Positions 1 through 7,780 of a DNA stretch of 43,591 nt are shown here, piece after piece (positions within the stretch are counted from its first letter, which is position 1; the number at the start of each line of letters is the position of its first letter). The stretch spans positions 1 to 43,591 of the IMG/VR virus record IMGVR_UViG_3300042891_000306. One strand, given 5' to 3'. This DNA is from a virus. The notes beneath the pieces were generated by a model. That model was not told where the DNA came from, searched no databases, and saw only the letters and a list, made by a program, of their open reading frames with translations. The position numbers and the translations under genes were made by a program.

Positions 1-168
1 TCTAATCATTACCAAGTCATAATCATCAAATGGTGCACGGTTAACCTGTGTGCTTGATGTGTGTCTATGACATTTTTCTCGCTTTGCGCAATATCTTCCT
101 GCGCAATAGTAAGTTCTTGCTTCTGTACTACTTATATCTGCTACTGTTATTACCTTAGATTTCGTCAT
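1..168 (-). CDS. Hypothetical Cys/His-rich phage protein, 3' end outside window
   Basis: Only the first 56 codons are visible because the gene runs off the left edge. The ATG at 168 is set by a strong GGAGGA ribosome site five bases upstream. The visible product contains YCAGRYCAKREKCHRH (residues about 21-36), a Cys/His-dense stretch that could bind a metal, although no named family is recognised. It is the last visible gene downstream of the sugar cassette and has its own spacer with an inverted repeat (188-225), so it may be separately expressed. Function unknown. Confidence 0.7.
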   Translation of the reverse strand, partial: MTKSKVITVADISSTEARTYYCAGRYCAKREKCHRHTSSTQVNRAPFDDYDLVMIR

Positions 169-187
169 CTGAATCCTCCGAAGGTAT

Positions 188-225
188 AGTATATAGTTAA
201 AGTTTGATCTTGTTTACTATATACT
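188..225. repeat. Inverted repeat before the leftmost gene
   Basis: AGTATATAGT (188-197) and ACTATATACT (216-225) are perfect 10-base inverted arms around an 18-base loop, in the spacer between the gene ending at 249 and the gene starting at 168. The arms resemble -10 boxes (TATACT). It could be a weak terminator, an operator or a promoter region; no T-tract follows. Confidence 0.4.
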
Positions 226-248
226 TTACTTTCTTTAGTTTTAGATAA

Positions 249-1076
249 CTACTCTAATCCTATAATTCCGGGATATTGTCGTAGTAAGCTATTCCTATAA
301 TGGTTCCAAATACTATACAATTCATCACTATTATGTTCATTTATTAGTACTTTTAGACTTGATAATGCTCGTAATTCGCCCAAATATGGCTTATATTTTT
401 CTGGCACAGTTTCAGACGTATATTGGTAGCCGAGTGCAGAAATCTGCTCTAGATCAATAAATGTAGGAATTAATCGTTCAATCAAAAACGTAAAGTTTGG
501 TAATGTTTTATCATGTGCATAGTTGCTCAACCCTGCACCAAATACCTGATGTTTGAACACAGGATCCTTTTCTGCTTCTGTAAATAGTTGACGAGTAAAT
601 CGCATAAACTTATCCCAAAATGCTCTACTACCAACAATGTAATTTGCATACATAGTACAATTACGATCAAGTACCATATTTTTTACATCAACATCTTCAT
701 AACCAAGTTTAGTTAAAAAGCTATTACCAATCTCAGATATATTAGGATGATACAGATCACCCTGTTCCCAACTATTAGCAAACATTGCTTCGTTAATTAT
801 ACACGGGTTGACAAAATAAACATCTGCGCCAGGATTACTCGTAATAAAGTCAAGAAATTGTGTGCCGGTTAGGTTGGCTTTCTCTTTAAACTTCCAAGAC
901 ACAAATCCCCAGTAGTCTAATCCCTGTGCTAGAATGGTTTCGTATTCTCTATCCCATACGTCCCATTCACGTAACTCTGGACGAGGATTACTAGTATTAT
1001 CTAAAGGTTCAAATGCTGGATCGCAATGCTGTTTTAATTCCGGTTTAAAATAAATTTGAAAGATTTTTATATTCAT
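249..1076 (-). CDS. Glycosyltransferase-like protein of phage sugar cassette A
   Basis: A 275-residue soluble protein starting MNIKIFQIYFKPE. No catalytic motif is certain. Its general look (aromatic-rich N-terminus, DRNCTMYANYIVGSRAFWDK near the middle) and position suggest a glycan-modifying enzyme, perhaps a glycosyltransferase. The ATG follows the upstream methyltransferase stop by two bases (TAATTATG) with no clear ribosome site, which implies translational coupling. It is the last gene of the 5514-249 operon. Function is inferred from neighbours; a different role in surface-sugar decoration is equally possible. Confidence 0.45.
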   Translation of the reverse strand: MNIKIFQIYFKPELKQHCDPAFEPLDNTSNPRPELREWDVWDREYETILAQGLDYWGFVSWKFKEKANLTGTQFLDFITSNPGADVYFVNPCIINEAMFANSWEQGDLYHPNISEIGNSFLTKLGYEDVDVKNMVLDRNCTMYANYIVGSRAFWDKFMRFTRQLFTEAEKDPVFKHQVFGAGLSNYAHDKTLPNFTFLIERLIPTFIDLEQISALGYQYTSETVPEKYKPYLGELRALSSLKVLINEHNSDELYSIWNHYRNSLLRQYPGIIGLE

Positions 1077-1078
1077 AA

Positions 1079-2290
1079 TTATTCAATACTAATAGTTGGA
1101 AAATATCTAATAAACACATCACCTTCTTTGTCGCGTTTATTTTTAATATTTTTTTGTATCTCATTAAAGAAGTTCCATGCCAAAGGAACAAATGCTACTT
1201 TTAAATCTTCACATTCAGCTAGCATATCAATTGCTACTACAGGAATATGACTGCCCGGAGCAAACAGTCCTTGTTTCATTGGATTGTCGTCTATAATAAA
1301 ATCTAAATACAATTCACCAAAGTTAATTAATGTATTACCTTTGGCTGCCGCGCCGTAGCCAGCGATTACATACCCGTCTGCACGGTATTCCTTAATTTTT
1401 TCTTTAAGGTCAATTACCACCTGACGGCATTTGTCAGCGTAGGCAAGATAGGTGTTCATGTCCTGCAGGCCTGCTAGCCGTTCTTCTGTTAGTACCTGTT
1501 CCACGTTATGTGATGGTCCAGGTATTTTAGTAAACACAAACATATAACTATTGCCATGAATTGGTGTCTTGGTAATGTCAATTAAATTAAGCCCGGCACG
1601 GTCAGCAAGTGCTTTCATACTGCTGGCATTAAAGAAACTTAAATGCTCGTGATAGATAGTATCAAACTCATTGTTCTTAATCATGTCAGCTTGACTTGTT
1701 TGAATAAACAATACACTACCATCGTGCATGATTTCTTTACACTGCTTTAAGAACTCTAACGGATAGCTATTATGTGCAAATACATTCTGCGCATTAATAA
1801 TGTCTAGGTGTTTGCCTTTTAATACGTCAACGTGCTCTTGTGTAAAATAATCACATATAACTTCATGATTGGCAGAACTTAGCGGGTATAAGTTTGTAGC
1901 AGGATCAACTCCGTAAGTAGTTAACCCCATGGCCTTAAATGCATTAAGTTGTGATCCATCGTTACAGGCAATGTCTAATACTGATTTAGGTCGTTCAGTA
2001 AAGTAACCCAAGGAATAATCTGCAAACCATGTAAAATAATCACGTAAGGTCTGGCTTGTGCCACTTACATACAAATAGTTTTTAAATAATAGATCTGGAT
2101 CAACTGCATGACTCAGTTGTAGATGTGTGCAGTCTGTACAAATGTTTAATTGTAAGGGAAATACATATTCCGGAATAGCAGGGTCATCAATAAAACTATT
2201 AGCCAAAGGTTGCTCACCTAAATCTAATACCAATGTTAAATGTTCGCTACCGCAACACAAACACTCTGTGAGGTTTTTTACATTATCCAT
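1079..2290 (-). CDS. Sugar C-methyltransferase (zinc-binding, SAM-dependent)
   Basis: A 403-residue enzyme with the three-part layout of the TylC3/NovU type of nucleotide-sugar C-methyltransferases. An N-terminal zinc-binding domain has Cys10, Cys12/13 and the pair Cys51/Cys54. The central Rossmann SAM-binding motif is VLDIACNDGSQ (about 104-114), followed by YHEHLSFF (213-220), the conserved His-Glu-His region. The C-terminal domain contains GYGAAAKGNT (311-320). Family members add a methyl group at C3 of a dTDP-4-keto-6-deoxy sugar, which fits the RmlB-like dehydratase upstream. Its ATG overlaps the preceding stop by one base (TAATG). Family assignment is firm; exact substrate is inferred. 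Confidence 0.85.
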   Translation of the reverse strand: MDNVKNLTECLCCGSEHLTLVLDLGEQPLANSFIDDPAIPEYVFPLQLNICTDCTHLQLSHAVDPDLLFKNYLYVSGTSQTLRDYFTWFADYSLGYFTERPKSVLDIACNDGSQLNAFKAMGLTTYGVDPATNLYPLSSANHEVICDYFTQEHVDVLKGKHLDIINAQNVFAHNSYPLEFLKQCKEIMHDGSVLFIQTSQADMIKNNEFDTIYHEHLSFFNASSMKALADRAGLNLIDITKTPIHGNSYMFVFTKIPGPSHNVEQVLTEERLAGLQDMNTYLAYADKCRQVVIDLKEKIKEYRADGYVIAGYGAAAKGNTLINFGELYLDFIIDDNPMKQGLFAPGSHIPVVAIDMLAECEDLKVAFVPLAWNFFNEIQKNIKNKRDKEGDVFIRYFPTISIE

Positions 2291-3030
2291 TAGTCAATGA
2301 CCTTTACACCATTTGGGGCAATATTGCCAGTTATACCTAATAGATCTACTTCAACTAATTTATCTTTAGGAATAAATTTACTCATACTATGTTCTAAATC
2401 AATGTACTTTTGTCTGTTAAACGTGCCAAGCATATTTGATAAGATTGTTTGATATAGCTCAATAGTTGCGGCATACAAATCTGGACTAAACGAAAAGAAT
2501 CGAGTCTGCAATAAAGTAGTTACACCAGTGTCAGCTTCGGGTATCCATGCTTTAGCCGCTTGCTTGAATACATACTTTCCATCAGTTTGCGCATTGGCAA
2601 ATTTATTAAAATCAAAATCTTCCGTAATAAGATATCGACCGCTAATTTTAAAAAATCGATTTGAGTCATTGATTAGTGTGCGTAATTCTGGATCATTGGC
2701 AATATGCTTTAATACTTTAGTAGTGCCAATAGTCTCCATTGAATTTTTACCAATATCATAGTTAGCAATATTATTATGGAAATATTGAATATCTGCATCA
2801 TCGCTGTTGTCAAAGAAATAATCAACTTGATCAATTATCTCAGTTAATTCCGGCGATTCATCTGCTTGTATAGCAACTGTACTATTTTCCATCATTAAGA
2901 TAATAGGATTAGGAATATACTGCTTAATAGATTTAATTGTTTCCAGTGTTTGTTTTTTGCGTTGTTCTGCATCATATATACCGTAATTTGTATACAATGC
3001 TGAGACCATTAATACTATGTTATGTTTCAT
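2290..3030 (-). CDS. Putative glycosyltransferase-like protein (KxSGRY motif)
   Basis: A 246-residue protein beginning MKHNIVLMVSALYTNYG. The motif FKISGRYLI (about 128-136) recalls the K-x-SGRY motif of WavE-like and other phage or capsule-associated glycosyltransferase-like proteins. The N-terminus reads like the first beta strand of a GT-A fold, but no DxD metal motif can be placed confidently. It lies between the oxygenase and the C-methyltransferase in cassette A, 20 bases after the oxygenase gene. Role in transferring or handling a sugar is an inference. Confidence 0.5.
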   Translation of the reverse strand: MKHNIVLMVSALYTNYGIYDAEQRKKQTLETIKSIKQYIPNPIILMMENSTVAIQADESPELTEIIDQVDYFFDNSDDADIQYFHNNIANYDIGKNSMETIGTTKVLKHIANDPELRTLINDSNRFFKISGRYLITEDFDFNKFANAQTDGKYVFKQAAKAWIPEADTGVTTLLQTRFFSFSPDLYAATIELYQTILSNMLGTFNRQKYIDLEHSMSKFIPKDKLVEVDLLGITGNIAPNGVKVID

Positions 3031-3050
3031 ATCTAAGACCTTAGTTAAAA

Positions 3051-3839
3051 TTATTTTTTATAAAAAATATGAGCTGTGCTGGTATCACTACGTTGTTTAA
3101 TTAATTCCAATACCGCTGGATCGTTTTTTTGATCACCATAAGGAACAAACAATGCTTTACCACGAGGATTGGCATCAGCTTTAGGATCAGTTACATAATA
3201 AACTGCCATGCTCTGGCGCATTATTCCTTCTGGGCATGATAAATTTCCTGGTAAGCCGTGCCACGAGTTCTGCGTTGTATCAAATAACACAGCACGATTA
3301 AAACGATTTTCTACTCGTGTTACACATTCTTTAGCAGTGTTAGTTTCACTGTCGTGACTCCATAGTTCTAATCCACCACCCCACTCTGGTTGCCAGTTAG
3401 GAGTTATGTACACAATAAGATTATAATGACGTTCTAATTTTAATTTAGGATGAATGCTATAATCTAAATGTACATTCAGTTTACCATTTTTAGTATGTGA
3501 ATGCCATCCGCCACCATGCAGGCCAATGTCAGCTTGTAAACCAACATTACCAGTAATACGTTCTACAATGTTTTCAAATGCATAACCACATAACTGATGA
3601 AATGCCGCATACGTTTGTTGTGGAAATTTATCCCAATGGTTGCAGGCTTTTTTATCTTCCATGGCATTCTGATAATGTGCATTCCACACCGAACTATCGT
3701 ATGCTGGAAATTCTTTAACCAATTGATCGGCTACTTCGGGTACAAAAAAATCATCAATGACAACATAATTAAAGGGCTTTGCAGTTAAGAATTGATCTGT
3801 TAAAGCACCCCAATCTCTATCATTAATGATTTTAATCAC
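3051..3839 (-). CDS. 2-oxoglutarate/Fe(II)-dependent dioxygenase
   Basis: A 262-residue enzyme with the prolyl-4-hydroxylase-like double-stranded beta-helix signature. The iron ligands are visible as H124 and D126 (NVHLDYS) and H194 (NSWHGLP), and R208 (MRQSMAVYYV) is placed to bind 2-oxoglutarate. WGGGLELWSHD (153-163) matches the GG-L-L strand of the family. T4-like phages often carry several such oxygenases, with substrates mostly unknown. Here it sits inside a deoxysugar operon, overlapping the upstream methyltransferase by four bases (ATGA), so hydroxylation of a sugar or its lipid or protein carrier is plausible. Confidence 0.85.
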   Translation of the reverse strand: MIKIINDRDWGALTDQFLTAKPFNYVVIDDFFVPEVADQLVKEFPAYDSSVWNAHYQNAMEDKKACNHWDKFPQQTYAAFHQLCGYAFENIVERITGNVGLQADIGLHGGGWHSHTKNGKLNVHLDYSIHPKLKLERHYNLIVYITPNWQPEWGGGLELWSHDSETNTAKECVTRVENRFNRAVLFDTTQNSWHGLPGNLSCPEGIMRQSMAVYYVTDPKADANPRGKALFVPYGDQKNDPAVLELIKQRSDTSTAHIFYKK

Positions 3840-4492
3840 AGTGGTTTACTCCATAGGCGTTCTGGAATAAGTTTATTATTTTTATCTAATACAACCACAC
3901 TATCATAAAAATGCATAGCTACAACTTCTTTGTAGAAGTCGGCAAACATTAGATTATCAGGATGTCTATCAATACCTTGGAAGTATTCTACGTTAAGTGA
4001 ATCTGATATTTGTTTGGCATATTCAAGAAACGTATGTGGGTTTTTAAGTGAGCCACCATAGTTTGGCCAATAGTTAGTGTGCGTGTCTTCACACATGTAA
4101 GTACCACCAAGTTTAATATGCGGCCATACACGTTGCAGTGTAGAAATTTGATGCTGACAAATATGACTACCATCATCTAAAAATATATCAATTTCCGGAT
4201 GCGCAGCCAGTATCGAATCCCATAGTGCAGGATCACCTTGATCACCCAAGTATTGAATACATCCATCAGTTGTATATTTGGTAACATTCTCATCAATGTC
4301 AACGCCAATAATTGTAGCACCAGTACCAAAGTACTTCTTCCACATTTCAGCACTACCACCACGGTAGATACCAACTTCAATAACTACCGGGCTTTTGTTA
4401 ACATACTTGGCAAGATGTGTTTCGTAGATATCAAAATAATGACTCCACTTGTCAGATGTTAGGACCAGATTATTAAATATTTCCCTTAGCAT
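3836..4492 (-). CDS. Class I SAM-dependent methyltransferase (sugar O-methyltransferase type)
   Basis: About 218 residues from the chosen ATG at 4492, which has GAGAG nine bases upstream; an in-frame ATG at 4501 is the alternative. Motif I is VIEVGIYRGGS and the next strand ends GVDID. IDIFLDDGSH followed by an HQ pair matches the metal-dependent macrocin/mycinamicin (TylF/MycE) and cephalosporin-hydroxylase-like families that O-methylate sugars. The 5' end overlaps the dehydratase gene, so the two are translationally coupled. O-methylation of the deoxysugar made by the neighbours is likely but not shown. Confidence 0.75.
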   Translation of the reverse strand: MLREIFNNLVLTSDKWSHYFDIYETHLAKYVNKSPVVIEVGIYRGGSAEMWKKYFGTGATIIGVDIDENVTKYTTDGCIQYLGDQGDPALWDSILAAHPEIDIFLDDGSHICQHQISTLQRVWPHIKLGGTYMCEDTHTNYWPNYGGSLKNPHTFLEYAKQISDSLNVEYFQGIDRHPDNLMFADFYKEVVAMHFYDSVVVLDKNNKLIPERLWSKPL

Positions 4493-5514
4493 CGTAACCA
4501 TCTCTCATTGTCGAGTGTCCATTGTACTACTTCGCCAATACGCTCTGTTAGTGAAACCTTAGGTTCCCATCCTAGTTTACGCATGTAATCACCGCTTAGA
4601 GCATAACGCAAGTCATGTCCGGGGCGTGAGCTATGGAAGTCTACCATTTCATATTTGAGTTCTTTACCTTGCGCATCAGCAATAATCTGTGCTAGTTGTA
4701 GATTATTAATTTCCTGTTTGCCCACTAAGTTGAACTTAGGACATTTAGCTTCACCGTAGTCTGCTTCTAATTTAGATGAGTCCAAGCCCAACAAGAAGAA
4801 CATAGCATCAGCCACGTCTGCCGCATGAATGTAAAAACGACTACCCGGAATAGTACGTGTGCTGTCACTGTGAATAGTAATAGCATCACCATCGTTTACC
4901 TTACGGATACACATCGGAATAAACTTCTCTGGGTGCTGGCGTTGACCAAACACGTTCATAGTGTGTGTAATGTAAATAGGCATCTTGTAGGTATTTTCAA
5001 ACGCTACAGCTAATTCTTCACCACCAGCTTTGGTAGCTGAGTAAGGATTACTCGAATTATAACGATCACGTTCTGCATAGTTAACACCATTTGGTGCTGG
5101 ACCAAATACTTCATCTGTTGAGAAGTAAATGAAACGTTCTAAGTTAGGTAGTTTACGTGCAAACTCTAAGATGTGACCTGTACCAACTACGTTGTCCCAG
5201 ACAAATTCCATTGGAAACTCAATTGAACGATCAACGTGTGAACCTGCGGCTAAATGTAGCACATAGTTTACATCACCAATGTCACGAGCAACCATTGGAT
5301 TTAATTCAGCACGTAGATCATGGAATACAATCTTAACACGCTTACGTGTTTCTACGTCAAATTCTGCCATCATATCACTTAATCGGTTTAAGTTGCCCGA
5401 AAAGTCTAAGCGGTCTAGACTGACAATATTCCAATCTGTATTTTTAAGTAAGTTTTCGATAACGTGATGTGCGATGAATCCTGCACCACCTGTTACCAGC
5501 ACGGTTTTTGACAT
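4486..5514 (-). CDS. rfbB: dTDP-glucose 4,6-dehydratase-like SDR enzyme
   Basis: A 342-residue extended short-chain dehydrogenase. TGGAGFIAHH (8-17) is the NAD-binding turn, with A in place of the usual final G. HLAAGSHVDRS (87-97), STDEVFG (132-138) and YSATK (158-162) are hallmark RmlB/RfbB motifs: Asp and Glu of STDE act in dehydration, Tyr158 and Lys162 in oxidoreduction. It would convert an NDP-hexose to the 4-keto-6-deoxy sugar used by the methyltransferases that follow. It is the first gene of cassette A, with AAGGA before the ATG and a late-promoter motif (5555-5562) in its leader. No RmlA, C or D is visible here, so the precursor may come from the host. Confidence 0.85.
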   Translation of the reverse strand: MSKTVLVTGGAGFIAHHVIENLLKNTDWNIVSLDRLDFSGNLNRLSDMMAEFDVETRKRVKIVFHDLRAELNPMVARDIGDVNYVLHLAAGSHVDRSIEFPMEFVWDNVVGTGHILEFARKLPNLERFIYFSTDEVFGPAPNGVNYAERDRYNSSNPYSATKAGGEELAVAFENTYKMPIYITHTMNVFGQRQHPEKFIPMCIRKVNDGDAITIHSDSTRTIPGSRFYIHAADVADAMFFLLGLDSSKLEADYGEAKCPKFNLVGKQEINNLQLAQIIADAQGKELKYEMVDFHSSRPGHDLRYALSGDYMRKLGWEPKVSLTERIGEVVQWTLDNERWLRC

Positions 5515-5529
5515 TGATGTGTTCCTTGT

Positions 5530-5573
5530 TAATTGAATGTTACTATTATATCAGTATTTATTTTAGCCAATTA
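5530..5573 (-). promoter_or_regulatory. Late-promoter-like motif in a hairpin loop before rfbB
   Basis: On the minus strand AATAAATA (5555-5562) matches the T4 late -10 element and lies 40 bases before the rfbB ATG. It sits between TAATTG (568-573 side) and CAATTA (530-535 side), six-base inverted arms whose 3' arm touches the AAGGA ribosome site. A TATAAT (5545-5550) is also present without a good -35. Late expression of cassette A is inferred. Confidence 0.45.
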
Positions 5574-5584
5574 CGTGACTAAAA

Positions 5585-5740
5585 TTATGCTGGTTGTGAA
5601 ACTTTGCCTTCTACGTATTCACGAATGAACTTAACTGCTTTACGACTTGTATCAAATACAAACTCTTTAGCATCTTCTTCTGTATTTAAAATTACAATAA
5701 AACCGTTTGCTACTTTACGAATTTCAATCGATTCAAACAT
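5585..5740 (-). CDS. Small phage protein of unknown function, 51 residues
   Basis: The ATG at 5740 is preferred over an upstream in-frame ATG at 5812 because GGAG lies ten bases before it and a promoter occupies 5783-5812. The product starts MFESIEIRKVANGFIV and has two beta-rich halves and an amphipathic helix (RKAVKFIREYVEG), looking like a compact single-domain protein. It has its own sigma70-type promoter directly downstream of a terminator, so it is an independent early transcription unit. No family recognised. Confidence 0.7.
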   Translation of the reverse strand: MFESIEIRKVANGFIVILNTEEDAKEFVFDTSRKAVKFIREYVEGKVSQPA

Positions 5741-5782
5741 ATTATGTACTCCAGTTAATTTAAGATAAACTCTTATTTTACT

Positions 5783-5812
5783 AGTATAACACAGTTTAGA
5801 TGCGTTAGTCAA
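5783..5812 (-). promoter_or_regulatory. Sigma70-type promoter for the 51-residue gene
   Basis: Reading the minus strand, TTGACT (5807-5812), an 18-base spacer and TATACT (5783-5788). It lies between a terminator (5820-5855) and the ATG at 5740. Confidence 0.65.
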
Positions 5813-5814
5813 GA

Positions 5815-5855
5815 GAAAAGGCAGAAAATCTTGTTAAACTCAACAAGTTTCTGCC
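5815..5855 (-). terminator. Intrinsic terminator after the 66-residue gene
   Basis: The minus strand carries a hairpin with arms GGCAGAAACTTGTT and its complement (two-base bulge), loop about six bases, followed by CTTTTCTCT. It lies nine bases past the stop at 5864 and isolates the next promoter. Confidence 0.75.
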
Positions 5856-5863
5856 CAATTTAA

Positions 5864-6064
5864 TTAGCTAGGTTGACGTGCTTGACCACCGTTAGCCGGC
5901 GTTGATCGTAACTCGGAGAACTTTTTGTTCTTAGATTCTAAATATGATTGCTGTGCGCTGACCATTGCTTTCAAGTAGATCCTGCGTTCAGTTTTATCCA
6001 AGATTGTTGCTAATGTTAATTTAACCATCTTACCTAATTTAAAACCTGCGTTTGTTTTAGCCAT
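5864..6064 (-). CDS. Small basic phage protein, 66 residues
   Basis: Starts MAKTNAGFKLGKMVKLTLAT, Lys-rich and helical in the middle (TERRIYLKAMVSAQQSYLES) with a disordered tail. GGAGCAA before the ATG serves as ribosome site. It follows the 79-residue gene by 12 bases in the same early transcript and is closed by the terminator at 5815-5855. Basic character suggests nucleic-acid or acidic-partner binding, but no family is recognised. Confidence 0.7.
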   Translation of the reverse strand: MAKTNAGFKLGKMVKLTLATILDKTERRIYLKAMVSAQQSYLESKNKKFSELRSTPANGGQARQPS

Positions 6065-6076
6065 GTGTATTGCTCC

Positions 6077-6316
6077 TTATCGTGATTCAACTCTGAGATT
6101 TAGTACAAAATTTTCTACTAACAGTTTAATAATTGTTGATACTATAATTGCTTCACCGGATTCCGAATCAGCGTGTTGCTTATATAGTTCGTATGCTTGA
6201 CTGCCTACCATTTGATATATACTATCTTTGTTCAAAGGTAAGTTATCCCAATCTATAGCATCAGTCGTTTCTACTTCTTTTGCTAGTTCTATAATTTGTT
6301 CAAGTGTGTAGTTCAT
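6077..6316 (-). CDS. Hypothetical early phage protein, 79 residues
   Basis: Begins MNYTLEQIIELAKEVETTD. It is an all-helical acidic protein with a hydrophobic C-terminal helix (AIIVSTIIKLLVENFVLNL) that could pack in a dimer rather than cross a membrane. The promoter at 6323-6351 puts the transcript start almost at the ATG, leaving a very short leader. First gene of a two-gene early unit with the 66-residue gene. Function unknown. Confidence 0.7.
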   Translation of the reverse strand: MNYTLEQIIELAKEVETTDAIDWDNLPLNKDSIYQMVGSQAYELYKQHADSESGEAIIVSTIIKLLVENFVLNLRVESR

Positions 6317-6322
6317 ATAATT

Positions 6323-6351
6323 AGTATACTGCCTATAGAAAGTAAAGTCAA
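6323..6351 (-). promoter_or_regulatory. Sigma70-type promoter for the 79-residue gene
   Basis: Minus strand TTGACT (6346-6351), 17-base spacer, TATACT (6323-6328). The -35 box abuts the stop of the GatZ-like gene at 6355. Confidence 0.75.
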
Positions 6352-6354
6352 CAA

Positions 6355-7323
6355 TTATATATTTTCAATATATAAATTTAATATTTTATAAATTTCAGCA
6401 GTAAGCTCAGTAAGCCAATCACAATGCTGGCTAATTGCATTAACTAATATCTGATATTCTAAACCGGAAAAACAATAGTGCCCTGCTACAATAATTTTTT
6501 GATCATTATCTTGACTTATTGTCCATTTCTTCCAACGTTCGCTTGCTAGTACAACATTAGAAAAATCCTGCCATTCTTTATTAAGATTATATTTGCTGGC
6601 CAATTCTCTTAACAACTTGGTTTGTATTACACCAAGTTGTGGAGCAATATTAAGCGCATGCACTCCTGCGGATTTGCGCAATTGTATCTGCTCTGCTGTT
6701 AAATAATCAGCATTGTGTTCTTTAAGTCCAATATTATTCTCATTGGCTAATTGTACCAATCCGCAGACTGTGTCAAAATCAAATTGTCCAGCTTGATAAT
6801 CTTCAAAACATAAACTACCAGTTTGTGCTACAACAAATTTCATATTTGGAATATGTTTAGCAAATGCCATATCGTTCTTATATCTAAGTACTCTAGCAGC
6901 TACTCCAACATTTTCCTCAGTGCCGAATTCAAACATAATGTTAGGATTTAATCTAAGACAAAAATTAAATAATTCTTCTGCTACGCCATATGTATCTTCA
7001 ACTCGACTTGTATCGATATGAATAAGATCAAATCCCTGTTCAATATCGTAGGCAATAGTTTTTTTAGTAGCTTCGATAGCAGTGCTTAATGATAACGATT
7101 TTTCAGAATCAAGAAAATATGGACCGCAATGGTCGCGACAGATTAATAAATGATCGGTATTTTTAGTACTAAGTTGTGCAGCTAATTCGGGTGTGGTCAT
7201 AACGTAACCGCTGCTGGCATCGACTTGATTTCGACTTGCAATAATCATCAATGGTTGCTTATAGTCGCATAAAATATCTATTACTTCGCGACTCATTGGA
7301 CCAAACCCTAGTTTAAAATTCAT
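6355..7323 (-). CDS. GatZ/KbaZ-like tagatose-bisphosphate aldolase-family protein
   Basis: A 322-residue TIM-barrel-like protein. IIASRNQVDASSGYVMTTP (about 27-45) and LLICRDHCGPYF (58-69) correspond to the EATSNQVDQ-GGYTGMTP and GGDHLGPN segments of GatZ/KbaZ, the non-catalytic subunit of class II tagatose-1,6-bisphosphate aldolase. FELGTE-like FEFGTEENVG and the C-terminal HYCFSG also fit. In bacteria GatZ acts with GatY; no GatY is present, and distant GatZ-like proteins occur in sugar-biosynthesis clusters where they may catalyse on their own. It is last in the seven-gene cassette, overlapping the phosphatase gene by 11 bases. An aldol step building a phosphorylated sugar is an inference. 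Confidence 0.65.
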   Translation of the reverse strand: MNFKLGFGPMSREVIDILCDYKQPLMIIASRNQVDASSGYVMTTPELAAQLSTKNTDHLLICRDHCGPYFLDSEKSLSLSTAIEATKKTIAYDIEQGFDLIHIDTSRVEDTYGVAEELFNFCLRLNPNIMFEFGTEENVGVAARVLRYKNDMAFAKHIPNMKFVVAQTGSLCFEDYQAGQFDFDTVCGLVQLANENNIGLKEHNADYLTAEQIQLRKSAGVHALNIAPQLGVIQTKLLRELASKYNLNKEWQDFSNVVLASERWKKWTISQDNDQKIIVAGHYCFSGLEYQILVNAISQHCDWLTELTAEIYKILNLYIENI

Positions 7324-7780
7324 ACTTAAATCCCATATGATCTAATATATGTAGTGCCGCATCTAAATATGCACCTTCTCCACCGCGACTTGGAGTTACA
7401 AAATCCGCCACTCGTCTTGCTTCAATACGTCCTTGTGCAGGAGCGATGCCTAATGCGGCAGCTTTAATGATAGCAGCATCATATATCCCATCGCCCATGT
7501 ATGCTGTATTTTCAAAACCATAGTTTTTTACAAATTCAAATCGTTCAGATTCTGTTACTAATATTAACTCACATTTCATATGATCAACTATTCGACTGTG
7601 CATGATTTCCCATCCCACTTTGTCTGCACTGATAAACACAAGTTTAATATGTTTTCGCAATAACTTAACACCATCGTGATCATAATTACCAAATGCCTTA
7701 AATGGTTTGCCGCTAGGTTGCCAATAAATGACACCATCATTTAAACATCCATCTACATCTGATATAAATGTATTAATCAT
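7313..7780 (-). CDS. KdsC-like HAD phosphatase
   Basis: 155 residues from the ATG at 7780, chosen because AAAGGA lies nine bases upstream; a longer start would run into the upstream gene. The HAD motifs are visible: nucleophile and acid Asp in DVDGCLNDG (8-16), motif II ISADK, and motif IV GDGIYDA. SRGGEGAYLDA near the C-terminus matches KDO-8-phosphate phosphatases and the related C-terminal domains of acylneuraminate cytidylyltransferases. It lacks a cap domain, as KdsC does. It would remove phosphate from a sugar acid or aldolase product; the adjacent GatZ-like protein is the obvious partner. Confidence 0.75.
   Translation of the reverse strand: MINTFISDVDGCLNDGVIYWQPSGKPFKAFGNYDHDGVKLLRKHIKLVFISADKVGWEIMHSRIVDHMKCELILVTESERFEFVKNYGFENTAYMGDGIYDAAIIKAAALGIAPAQGRIEARRVADFVTPSRGGEGAYLDAALHILDHMGFKYEF

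Noticed and set aside
5545-5570. Sigma70 promoter for rfbB using TTGGCT and TATAAT
   Set aside because: Spacer is only 14 bases; the late-type AATAAATA in the same spot is more plausible.
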